This document shows, one piece after another, positions 56,419 to 64,000 of a DNA stretch of 64,000 nt. The notes beneath the pieces were generated by a model. The model had not been told where the DNA came from. It saw only the letters and a program-made list of their open reading frames with translations, and did not search any database. The position numbers and the translations under genes are program-made. The DNA lies in contig JAFLTP010000008.1 in the NCBI GenBank assembly GCA_022510405.1, positions 38,784 through 102,783 of the forward strand, written 5' to 3'. How positions within the stretch are numbered: position 1 is the stretch's first letter; the number at the start of each line of letters is the position of its first letter. This DNA is from Muribaculaceae bacterium (lineage in GTDB: Bacteria; Bacteroidota; Bacteroidia; Bacteroidales; Muribaculaceae).

Positions 56419-57615
56419 ATGGATTTAGAAGCAAAGAAATATAATTTTAAGATGGAAGTCTATCGTGAAATGATCGACAACATCTTGCCTTTCTGGGAAA
56501 TGATAATGAAAGATTCCCGAGGGGGATATTTTGGGAGAATAGATGGTAACGGGAAAGTGGATCTTGCCGCTCCCAAGGGTGCAATTTTGAATTCAAGGAT
56601 CATGTGGGCGTTTTCAGCAATGTTTGGAATGTCAGGAGCTGACTGGAGAAATGACTCTGCTGAAAGAGCAAAAAATTATATCGAAAAATATTTAATCGAT
56701 AAAGATTATGGGGGGATTTTTTGGTCGGTTAATGCCGATGGGACGCCTTTAGATACCAAGAAACAGTTTTATGCTTTAGGATTTGCCCTCTATGCCTTCA
56801 GTGAATTTGGAATATCCACCGGGGATCAGGGAGCTAAGGAAAGGGCTCTCGAATTTTTTGAGCTTATAGAAAAATACAGCAAGGATAAGGAGTTTGGCGG
56901 ATATCTTGAGGCTGCTACACAAGATTGGAAACCGATTGAAGATATGAGACTAAGCGAAAAAGATGATAATTCCGCTAAGTCGATGAATACTCACCTTCAT
57001 ATTCTTGAACCGTATACCAATTTATTAAGAATATATCCTGAAAATAAAAAAATCCGAAAGGCGGTGGAAGATCTTATCAATATATTTTTTGATAAGATAG
57101 AAGATCCTCACACTCACCATTTAGGTTTATTTTTTGATAAAGACTGGACCCGTAGGGATAATAATATTTCATATGGACACGAAATTGAGGCATCCTGGTT
57201 ATTGCTGGAGGCAGCCCAAGTTTTGGGAGCTGAGAAAATTCTTAAAAAGACTCTCGAACATACGCGCCATATAGCTTTGGCGGGGCTTGAAGGGAGATGT
57301 ACTGATGGATCTATGGTGTATGAACGCTATGGCAACGGACATTACGACAATGAAAAGCATTGGTGGGTGCAGGCTGAAAATGTGATTGGGCAACTTTATC
57401 TTTGGAAATACCATGATATGCCTGAAATGCTTGACAAGGCAATAGAGTCGTGGGTCTATATACGGGATAATATCGTAGACAGGGAAAAAGGAGAATGGGT
57501 GTGGAGCCGCAGAGGGAAGGAAATAAACCGCGAGGATGATAAAGCGGGATTTTGGAAATGTCCCTATCACAACACAAGAATGTGTCTGAAAGTGATAGAA
57601 CTCACAGAAATGTAA
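56419..57615 (+). CDS. AGE-type disaccharide 2-epimerase (mannobiose/cellobiose)
   Basis: A 398-residue cytoplasmic (alpha/alpha)6-barrel enzyme that flips C2 of the reducing sugar, turning mannobiose into Man-Glc for GH130. Conserved motifs: MNTHLHILEPYT (His192/His194), SYGHEIEASWLL (His254), KHWWVQAE (His314) and the C-terminal DKAGFWKCPYHNTRMC (His384, general base). These fit cellobiose 2-epimerase rather than N-acylglucosamine 2-epimerase. Lies 26 bp after the transporter gene; GH2 starts 2 bp after its stop. The same enzyme could epimerise cellobiose, which would compete with GH94. Confidence 0.92.
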   Translation: MDLEAKKYNFKMEVYREMIDNILPFWEMIMKDSRGGYFGRIDGNGKVDLAAPKGAILNSRIMWAFSAMFGMSGADWRNDSAERAKNYIEKYLIDKDYGGIFWSVNADGTPLDTKKQFYALGFALYAFSEFGISTGDQGAKERALEFFELIEKYSKDKEFGGYLEAATQDWKPIEDMRLSEKDDNSAKSMNTHLHILEPYTNLLRIYPENKKIRKAVEDLINIFFDKIEDPHTHHLGLFFDKDWTRRDNNISYGHEIEASWLLLEAAQVLGAEKILKKTLEHTRHIALAGLEGRCTDGSMVYERYGNGHYDNEKHWWVQAENVIGQLYLWKYHDMPEMLDKAIESWVYIRDNIVDREKGEWVWSRRGKEINREDDKAGFWKCPYHNTRMCLKVIELTEM

Positions 57616-57617
57616 AC

Positions 57618-60062
57618 ATGAGAAAAGGAAGAATATTTATATCGGCTTTATTCCTGTCTTTAGCTTCTATTTGCTTTGCATCTGACAAGGTAAACTTTGA
57701 TGAAGGGTGGAAATTCGCTTTTGGAAGTGCATCCGATCCTATGAAAGATTTCGGAAGCGGCACAGAATATTTCAATTATCTCACAAAAGCAGCTTCCATT
57801 CATAATGAAGGTCCTTACTCCCCCAAATTTGACCCAACAAAATGGGAGGCAGAATGGATTGATGTGCAATTGCCGCATGACTGGGTTGTAGACCTTCCTT
57901 TTGCCGCAGAAGCAAGTCATAGCCATGGCTATAAAACTGTAGGATATAAATATCCTGAGACAAGCGTGGGTTGGTATCGCAAAGTATTCGAAATTCCTAA
58001 AGAAGATTTAGGTAAACATATATCATTGCAGTTCGATGGAATTTTCAGAGATTCTAAGATTTGGGTAAACGGTTTTTATCTTGGATCTGAACCAAGCGGT
58101 TATGCCACTCAGGTCTACGACATCTCGGAATATCTAAATTATGGAGGTGAAAATGTGGTTGTGGTGAGAGCTGATGCCTCTATGGAGGAAGGATGGTTTT
58201 ATGAAGGAGCCGGCATTTATCGCCATGCTTGGTTAAATAAGACTGATCCGGTTCATGTGGCTCCTTTCGGCACATTCATTTATTCCGAAATGGAAGAACC
58301 TTACGATGTCGCCACAATCACAGTGGAAACTACAGTCGACAATAAAGGGAATGAACCGGCCGATTATATTGTCAAAACGACTCTTATTTCTCCTGACAAT
58401 AAGAAAATAGAATTGCCGGAATCATCAGTAGAGGGATTGTACCCGAAAAGTTCTGAAACATCGGTAGTGAAAAGTCGGATTGATAAACCTATTTTATGGG
58501 ATACAGAAGCACCAAATCTTTATGAGGTTGTGACAGAAATTATCCGTGATGGAGAAGTGGCAGATACCTACACTACGAAAACCGGTTTGAGAGATATAAA
58601 GTTTGATGCAGATAAAGGCTTTCTGTTGAATGGCAAGAATGTGAAATTAAAAGGAGTTAATATGCATCAGGACCACGCCGGTGTTGGTTCAGCCATTCCT
58701 GACGCCTTGCAGACTTATCGGCTAAAAGAATTGAAGAAATATGGTGTCAACGCATATCGTTCGAGTCATAATCCCATGACTCCCGCCATGCTGGATGCTT
58801 GCGATTCCTTAGGTATCCTCGTTATGGAGGAGAATCGTCTTATGGGAATAAATGATGAGCACATCAGGCTTCTGAAAAGAATGATTGAGCGAGACAGAAA
58901 TCATCCCTCTGTCATTCTCTGGAGTGTGGGCAATGAAGAATGGGGCATTGAATGGAATGATTTCGGCGAAAGATTGGCAGAATCAATGCGTGAATATGTC
59001 CATCGTTTTGATCCCACAAGACCTATGTCCGTTGCTTCGAGCAGCGGTCCCACTGTTTTAGTTCCGGTTGATGTGGCAGGATATAATTATATCCTACAGA
59101 ACCCTATAGATGAACACCGCAAGAATTATCCTCAGCGTAAGGCAGTAGGAAGCGAGGAAACAACTGGAAGTGGAACACGTGGCATATATTTCACTGATGA
59201 AGCGAAGGGGCATATGAAATCCAAGAATCTTTCCCCTTCAGGTCCCGACTCTTTATATAATGCCATCGAAAGAGGATGGAAATTCTATGATGAACGTCCT
59301 TGGCTTGGAGGATTGTTCTATTGGACAGGGTTCGATTATCGCGGCGAGCCAAATCCGATGAAATTCCCTGCCACAGGATCCCAATTTGGAATTTTGGATT
59401 ATGCCGGTTTTCCTAAAGATGAAGCTTTCTATATAAAATCATGGTGGACAAATGAACCTGTGCTCCACATATTCCCTCATTGGAATCTGAAAGGACATGA
59501 AGGGGAGGAGATTGATGTATGGGCTTACAGTAATATGGATGAAGTAGAATTATTTGTCAATGGCAAAAGTCTCGGAAAAAAAGAGATGCCCAAGAATGGT
59601 CATTTGAAATGGAAAGCAGTGTATCAACCCGGTAATGTGAAAGCAGTGGGATATAAAAACGGCAAGAAGACTATGGAAACCAAAATTGAGACGGCTTCGG
59701 AACCTGCAAAACTTCAACTAACAACTGATCGTTCACTAATAAATGCCGATAATCAGGACGTGGCTGTGGTCAATGTAAGAGTACTTGATAAAAAAGGAAG
59801 ATTTGTGCCGTATGCTAATATTCCTCTCAAACTTAATTTGGAAGGCCCCGTAAGAATTCTTGGCGTCGGCAACGGCGATCCTGCTTTTCAAGCTAAAGAA
59901 AGACCAACCGACGGAACCGGAAAATCTTTCTCAGTTGACACTTTTAATGGACTTGCACAAATTCTGATTCAATCTGATAAAGAACCGGGGAAAGGAACTT
60001 TGAGCATTTCTTCCGACAACATCCCAGTGCAAGATATTATTATCACTACGATTGCCAAATAA
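57618..60062 (+). CDS. GH2 glycosidase, probably exo-beta-galactosidase
   Basis: An 814-residue exported enzyme. Signal peptide (1-22, SICFA-SDK), sugar-binding jelly roll (about 24-215), Ig-like domain, TIM barrel (about 325-610) with acid/base Glu440 in WSVGNEEWGIE and nucleophile Glu513 in AVGSEETTGSGTRG, then a DUF4982-like and a Big_1/invasin-type Ig domain at the C-terminus. Periplasmic by its non-lipid signal. GH2 covers beta-galactosidase, beta-mannosidase and others; the GSEETTGS nucleophile segment resembles Bacteroidetes beta-galactosidases. The ATG at 57618 starts the signal peptide; an in-frame ATG inside the epimerase gene is rejected. Paired with GH36, it may trim side chains. 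Confidence 0.85.
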   Translation: MRKGRIFISALFLSLASICFASDKVNFDEGWKFAFGSASDPMKDFGSGTEYFNYLTKAASIHNEGPYSPKFDPTKWEAEWIDVQLPHDWVVDLPFAAEASHSHGYKTVGYKYPETSVGWYRKVFEIPKEDLGKHISLQFDGIFRDSKIWVNGFYLGSEPSGYATQVYDISEYLNYGGENVVVVRADASMEEGWFYEGAGIYRHAWLNKTDPVHVAPFGTFIYSEMEEPYDVATITVETTVDNKGNEPADYIVKTTLISPDNKKIELPESSVEGLYPKSSETSVVKSRIDKPILWDTEAPNLYEVVTEIIRDGEVADTYTTKTGLRDIKFDADKGFLLNGKNVKLKGVNMHQDHAGVGSAIPDALQTYRLKELKKYGVNAYRSSHNPMTPAMLDACDSLGILVMEENRLMGINDEHIRLLKRMIERDRNHPSVILWSVGNEEWGIEWNDFGERLAESMREYVHRFDPTRPMSVASSSGPTVLVPVDVAGYNYILQNPIDEHRKNYPQRKAVGSEETTGSGTRGIYFTDEAKGHMKSKNLSPSGPDSLYNAIERGWKFYDERPWLGGLFYWTGFDYRGEPNPMKFPATGSQFGILDYAGFPKDEAFYIKSWWTNEPVLHIFPHWNLKGHEGEEIDVWAYSNMDEVELFVNGKSLGKKEMPKNGHLKWKAVYQPGNVKAVGYKNGKKTMETKIETASEPAKLQLTTDRSLINADNQDVAVVNVRVLDKKGRFVPYANIPLKLNLEGPVRILGVGNGDPAFQAKERPTDGTGKSFSVDTFNGLAQILIQSDKEPGKGTLSISSDNIPVQDIIITTIAK

Positions 60063-60073
60063 CATCCTCTATC

Positions 60074-62281
60074 ATGAAAAGTTTTTCTTATTTACTTTTA
60101 ACAGGCTTAATTTCAATCACACCTTTTGCCTTGAATGCTGAATTGATTAATCTTTCCACTCCAAAAACATCTTTGGTCCTTGATGCAACCAAAGGCCAAC
60201 CCCTTAGGATCCTTCATTATGGAGACAAACTCAATAAGCAAGATATGGATGGCTTCCGGACTTCCACAAGCGTTCATCATGAAGCTTATCCTGCTTATGG
60301 CATTTATCCCCAAGGCGAGGCAGCTTTGAGTGTTACCCATTCTGATGGAAACCGCACCACCCAGTTGGAAGTTATTGACGTGGAAACTGAGGAAATAGAT
60401 GGAGCAACCGTCACCAAGGTGAAAATGAAGGATAAGTTTTATCCATTCGAAGTTAATGTTAATTATAAGGTGCGTCCTAATTATGATGTGATTGAAACCT
60501 GGGTAGATTTGACCAATAATGAAAAGGGGAATGTAACACTCAATCGGTTCATGTCCGGCTATCTCCCCATAAGATATGGCAATGTATGGCTCTCCAGCCT
60601 TTATGGCACATGGGCAAATGAGGCGGAACTTACAGAAGAACCTCTCTCACATGGAGTGAAAATGATAAAGAATAAAGATGGAGTGAGGAATTCTCACACT
60701 GCTCATGGTGAAGTGATGTTTTCGCTGGATGGTAAACCGCAGGAAAACACGGGCAGAATCATAGGTGCTGCTCTCTGTTATCCCGGCAATTACAAACTTT
60801 TTGTAGATACAGATGATTCCGATTTCCATCATTTCTTTGCAGGAATAAATGAGGAGAATTCCGAATATCACCTCAAGAAAGGAGAAACCTTCACAACTCC
60901 TGAATTGGCTCTAACTTATTCCGAAGAGGGTCTTTCAGGGGCAAGCCGTAATTTTCATAAATGGGGAAGAGACAACCGTCTCCATGCCGGAAATAAGGAA
61001 CGCAAGGTGCTTTTAAATTCATGGGAAGGTGTTTATTTCGATATCAATGAACCGGTGATGGCAGGCATGATGGAAGATATAGCTTCTATGGGTGGCGAGC
61101 TTTTCGTGATGGACGACGGATGGTTCGGCGATAAATATCCGAGAAACGTGGATAATTCATCCCTGGGCGACTGGGTGGTTGATAAAAATAAACTTCCCCA
61201 AGGTATCAATGGCCTTCTTGAAACTGCAAAGAAGAATGGTGTGAGTTTCGGTATTTGGATTGAACCGGAAATGGCCAATACTGTAAGCGAACTCTATGAG
61301 AAACATCCGGAATATATCGTGAAAGCTCCAAACCGGCCTGTGATAGAAGGGCGAGGAGGCACTCAGGTGGTTCTGGATCTATCCAATCCAAAAGTGCAGG
61401 ATATCGTGTTTGAAGTAGTGGATACTTTAATGACAAAATATCCTGAGATAGATTATATAAAATGGGATGCCAATGCCCCGATAATGGAACATGGGTCGCA
61501 GTATTTGAGTGCCGACAATCAAAGCCATCTTTATATCGATTATCATAAAGGGCTGATGAAAACTCTTGACAGAATCCGTGAGGCGCATCCGGATGTGACT
61601 ATTCAGGCATGTGCGAGTGGTGGTGGACGTGCCAATTGGGGTATTCTTCCTTGGTTTGACGAGTTTTGGACATCCGATAATAATGATGCTCTACAGAGAG
61701 TATATATGCAATGGGGTACAAGTTATTTCTTCCCGGCAATAGCCATGGCGAGCCATATTTCTGCTTCTCCCAACCATCAGACTTTCCGTAGGATTCCTAC
61801 AAAATTTCGTGCCGATGTTGCCATGAGCGGAAGATTGGGACTGGAAATGCAACCCAAAGACATGAATGATGAAGACAGGGCAATCTGCAAACAGGCGATT
61901 GAAGATTATAAGAAAATCAGACCTATAGTACAGTTTGGCGACCTTTACCGTCTTCAATCTCCTTTCGATAAGAAAGGTGTGGCTTCACTTATGTATGTCA
62001 CTCCCGAAAAGGAAGATGCTGTGTTCTTCTGGTGGAAGACCGAGACTTTCATGAATCAGCAGCTGCCACGTATACCGATGGCAGGTCTTGATCCGGAAAA
62101 AGAGTATGTTGTCACCGAACTTAATCGTATAGATAATGAACCTCTGCCATTCGAAGGGAAAAAATTCACAGGGAAGTTCCTTATGTCTAATGGACTGGAA
62201 ATACCTTTAACTTATAAAGTGGATTATCATAAAAACACTGACTTTGCATCTCGTGTGCTGCGTCTCACTGAAACCAAATAA
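60074..62281 (+). CDS. GH36 alpha-galactosidase
   Basis: A 735-residue exported enzyme. Signal peptide 1-22, beta-sandwich N-domain (about 24-290), TIM barrel with nucleophile Asp465 in YIKWDANAP, acid/base Asp535 in FWTSDNNDAL, and family segments MDDGWFG, GIWIEPEM and ACASGGGRANWG; a C-terminal beta domain follows. It removes alpha-1,6-galactose from galactomannan or galactoglucomannan fragments in the periplasm. Lies 11 bp after the GH2 gene and 6 bp before the esterase gene. Confidence 0.94.
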   Translation: MKSFSYLLLTGLISITPFALNAELINLSTPKTSLVLDATKGQPLRILHYGDKLNKQDMDGFRTSTSVHHEAYPAYGIYPQGEAALSVTHSDGNRTTQLEVIDVETEEIDGATVTKVKMKDKFYPFEVNVNYKVRPNYDVIETWVDLTNNEKGNVTLNRFMSGYLPIRYGNVWLSSLYGTWANEAELTEEPLSHGVKMIKNKDGVRNSHTAHGEVMFSLDGKPQENTGRIIGAALCYPGNYKLFVDTDDSDFHHFFAGINEENSEYHLKKGETFTTPELALTYSEEGLSGASRNFHKWGRDNRLHAGNKERKVLLNSWEGVYFDINEPVMAGMMEDIASMGGELFVMDDGWFGDKYPRNVDNSSLGDWVVDKNKLPQGINGLLETAKKNGVSFGIWIEPEMANTVSELYEKHPEYIVKAPNRPVIEGRGGTQVVLDLSNPKVQDIVFEVVDTLMTKYPEIDYIKWDANAPIMEHGSQYLSADNQSHLYIDYHKGLMKTLDRIREAHPDVTIQACASGGGRANWGILPWFDEFWTSDNNDALQRVYMQWGTSYFFPAIAMASHISASPNHQTFRRIPTKFRADVAMSGRLGLEMQPKDMNDEDRAICKQAIEDYKKIRPIVQFGDLYRLQSPFDKKGVASLMYVTPEKEDAVFFWWKTETFMNQQLPRIPMAGLDPEKEYVVTELNRIDNEPLPFEGKKFTGKFLMSNGLEIPLTYKVDYHKNTDFASRVLRLTETK

Positions 62282-62287
62282 CATATC

Positions 62288-63727
62288 ATGAAACCCAGAA
62301 CGATATTATCTCTGTCTATTCTTTTTTTCATTTCCTTTGCCGGAAATTCAAAGGTGAATCTTCCTCATGTGTTCACTGATAATATGGTTATCCAATCTGA
62401 TACTATAGCTCAGATTTGGGGTAATGCAACACCGAATTCAGATGTTAACATAGCTGGCTCATGGGGCATAGAAACTAAGGTTAAAACTAACAAGGAGGGA
62501 AAATGGAAAACAGGCATCCCTACTCCTTCACCTTCTTTCGATCCGGTTTTCATCACTATCACAGACATGAATGACGGGGATTCTGTGACTTTGAAAAATG
62601 TGCTTCCCGGGGAAGTTTGGATTGCTTCAGGACAAAGCAATATGGAGATGCCGTTAAGAGGTTTTTGGCATCAGCCTGTGGAAGGAGCAGGAGATGAGAT
62701 AATGTTCAGCGAAAAAAATGGGAAAGGGATTCGGTTTCTCAATGTGCCACGAGTGAAAAGTTACGAACCTCTTGATGATTTCGAAGGGGGCTGGCAAATA
62801 AGTAATCCCGAAAATGCCGGAGAATTTTCTGCTGCTGCATGGTTCTTTGCACGTTTTCTGAAAGATATCATCGACCGCCCCATCGGAATTGTGAGCAATG
62901 CTTGGGGAGGATCAAAAGTGGAAGGATGGGTGACCCCCGAAATACTTGCTACATATCCGGATCGAGATTATGAAGCTGAAAAAGACTCGGTAATGAATGA
63001 TTGGGAAAGAATAGGCATAATGTATAATTCCCAATTAAATCCGGTTGCGGGATATACTGCTAAGGGGTTCCTTTGGAATCAGGGTGAATCCAATGTGGGA
63101 GGACACGCTGATTACCCTTCACGCCAGAATGATATGGTGGAACTCTGGCGTTCCATTTGGGGTAATCCTGATATGCCGTTCTATTTCGTAGAATTGCCTG
63201 GCTGGGACTATGGGGATGTAAACGGTACTTCTGCTGCATTGTTTCGAGAGGCCCAACATAAGGCGGAATCCATAACCAAAAATTCTCATATCATCAGCAC
63301 TTCTGATTTGGTATACCCTGATGAACCCGATGATATTCATGCCCGCAATAAAAAAGAAATCGGAAAAAGATTGGCTGCTCAGGCTGCAACTTATTCCTAC
63401 GGCATTAAGGGTATTCCTCATGAATATCCCAAATTTAAGAATGCGGAAATCAACGGAAACAAGGCTGAAATTTTCTTCGACAATGTTTGGCAAGGTTTCA
63501 CTCCAAATGATGAACTGGAAGGCTTTGAAGTAGCTGGAGAGGACCGGGTTTTCTTTCCTGCAAAAGCTCATCCTAATCGCGAAGGGCTCTCAATCATCGT
63601 AGAGTCTGAAGAAATCCCCGATATCAAATCCGTAAGATATAACTTCAAGAACTTCGCTATAGGCAAAATTCATAACAACTTTGGCTTACCTATCGTGCCT
63701 TTCCGGACTGACAATTGGGAATACTAA
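62288..63727 (+). CDS. SGNH-type acetylesterase (sialate O-acetylesterase family)
   Basis: A 479-residue exported hydrolase. Signal peptide about 1-20, an N-terminal Ig-like half (PHVFTDNMVIQ to PGEVWIASG), then an SGNH fold with Ser117 in SGQSNMEMP, WNQGESNVGG (oxyanion/Asn block) and the Asp-His pair in DDIHARNK (Asp348/349, His351). The family de-acetylates many plant and host glycans; here an acetylated mannan or glucomannan is the likely substrate, as with the CE7-like gene. Last gene of the locus. No convincing terminator was found after it. Confidence 0.85.
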   Translation: MKPRTILSLSILFFISFAGNSKVNLPHVFTDNMVIQSDTIAQIWGNATPNSDVNIAGSWGIETKVKTNKEGKWKTGIPTPSPSFDPVFITITDMNDGDSVTLKNVLPGEVWIASGQSNMEMPLRGFWHQPVEGAGDEIMFSEKNGKGIRFLNVPRVKSYEPLDDFEGGWQISNPENAGEFSAAAWFFARFLKDIIDRPIGIVSNAWGGSKVEGWVTPEILATYPDRDYEAEKDSVMNDWERIGIMYNSQLNPVAGYTAKGFLWNQGESNVGGHADYPSRQNDMVELWRSIWGNPDMPFYFVELPGWDYGDVNGTSAALFREAQHKAESITKNSHIISTSDLVYPDEPDDIHARNKKEIGKRLAAQAATYSYGIKGIPHEYPKFKNAEINGNKAEIFFDNVWQGFTPNDELEGFEVAGEDRVFFPAKAHPNREGLSIIVESEEIPDIKSVRYNFKNFAIGKIHNNFGLPIVPFRTDNWEY

Positions 63728-63903
63728 AATAAATTCGAAATCTGATTAGATTAAAATTTAACACTCTTTTTCAAGCTAAATTTCGAGAGGTAGCAGTGGT
63801 AATAATCGCTATATCTTTAGGGATAGAAGAATATAGTCTGGAAAGAAATTACTTCTTAATAATGTAATAACAAAGAAACACACCCGGATTAATTCCAAAA
63901 AAA

Positions 63904-63926
63904 TGGGTGTAAAATTGGGTGTAAAA
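63904..63926 (+). repeat. GGGTGTAAAA direct repeat near tRNA end
   Basis: Two copies of TGGGTGTAAAA 12 bp apart; an inverted ACACCC lies at 63880-63885. They lie between the mannan locus and the tRNA 3' end. Could be a remnant of an integration site; there is no integrase in the window. Confidence 0.6.
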
Positions 63927-63932
63927 ACAATA

Positions 63933-63956
63933 AAAGCCTGAAAAAAATCAGGCTTT
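63933..63956 (-). terminator. Terminator of tRNA-Ala
   Basis: Perfect 9-bp stem (AAAGCCTGA/TCAGGCTTT) with a 6-nt loop, 4 bp beyond the tRNA 3' end on the minus strand, followed by a moderately T-rich stretch. Confidence 0.7.
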
Positions 63957-63960
63957 AGGG

Positions 63961-64000
63961 TGGAGCATACGAGACTCGAACTCGTCACCTCTTGACTGCC
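63961..64000 (-). tRNA. tRNA-Ala(GGC), 3' half
   Basis: Read on the complement from the window edge: anticodon GGC, the 3' strand of the anticodon stem (tcaag), a 5-nt variable loop, a perfect T-arm (acgag-ttcgagt-ctcgt), acceptor strand atgctcc and discriminator A. U at position 70 allows the G3-U70 pair that marks alanine tRNAs. CCA is not encoded (next bases are CCC). The 5' half lies outside the window. Confidence 0.85.

Noticed and set aside
57552..57617. Longer GH2 start inside the epimerase gene
   Set aside because: It would put 22 polar residues ahead of a good signal peptide; the ATG at 57618 fits.
63904..63944. Short coding frame MGVKLGVK as a gene
   Set aside because: Only 12 codons from the ATG, overlaps the tRNA terminator, no start context; kept only as a possible remnant.

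Overview
The window comes from a bacterium of the order Bacteroidales. The evidence is the SusC/SusD pair, many Cys-anchored surface lipoproteins, DUF4493/PCMD proteins, and several promoters of the Bacteroidetes form (TTTG, about 20 bp, TAnnTTTG). A gut Muribaculaceae or Prevotellaceae relative is plausible, but the family cannot be fixed from this sequence. No gap between genes exceeds 300 bp, and I see no IS element, CRISPR array or rRNA.

Region 1 (1-23.2 kb) is mostly housekeeping. Minus-strand genes come first: the start of a class A penicillin-binding protein, a hemerythrin/LuxR-type pair, a flavin reductase and a phosphohexomutase. Then, on the plus strand, follow a translationally coupled set (yicC-gmk-nadD-DUF5063-M18 peptidase), trigger factor, clpP-clpX, recQ, and an envelope-biogenesis run (PpiC-type isomerase, SurA-like lipoprotein, SurA, OstA-like protein) that overlaps mutL.

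Region 2 (23.2-34.6 kb) is a poorly understood envelope island. It holds a PepSY-like lipoprotein, a DUF308 membrane protein, two paralogous outer-membrane barrel proteins and four large lipoproteins of the DUF4493/PCMD type. Three of the four share a Thr-Arg-(Ala/Gly) site 29-33 residues after the lipidated Cys, which recalls fimbrillin processing sites. This is the best candidate here for an undescribed system. A strong terminator closes it at 34643-34689.

Region 3 (34.8-63.7 kb) is a 16-gene beta-mannan polysaccharide utilization locus: GH5 (subfamily 4-like), AraC regulator, GH5_7 mannanase, CE7-like esterase, SusC, SusD, two IPT/TIG surface glycan-binding proteins, GH26, GH94, GH26, GH130, GPH-type transporter, AGE-type 2-epimerase, GH2, GH36 and an SGNH esterase. 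Read as a pathway, surface endo-enzymes and binding proteins cut and capture the polymer, SusCD imports it, periplasmic GH2/GH36/esterases remove galactose and acetyl groups, and GH26 makes disaccharides. The transporter carries these into the cytoplasm, where the epimerase and GH130 handle mannobiose and Man-Glc while GH94 handles cellobiose, all by phosphorolysis. The combination points to acetylated galactoglucomannan, possibly the primary-wall form with beta-Gal-alpha-Gal side chains.

The window ends in the 3' half of a minus-strand tRNA-Ala(GGC).
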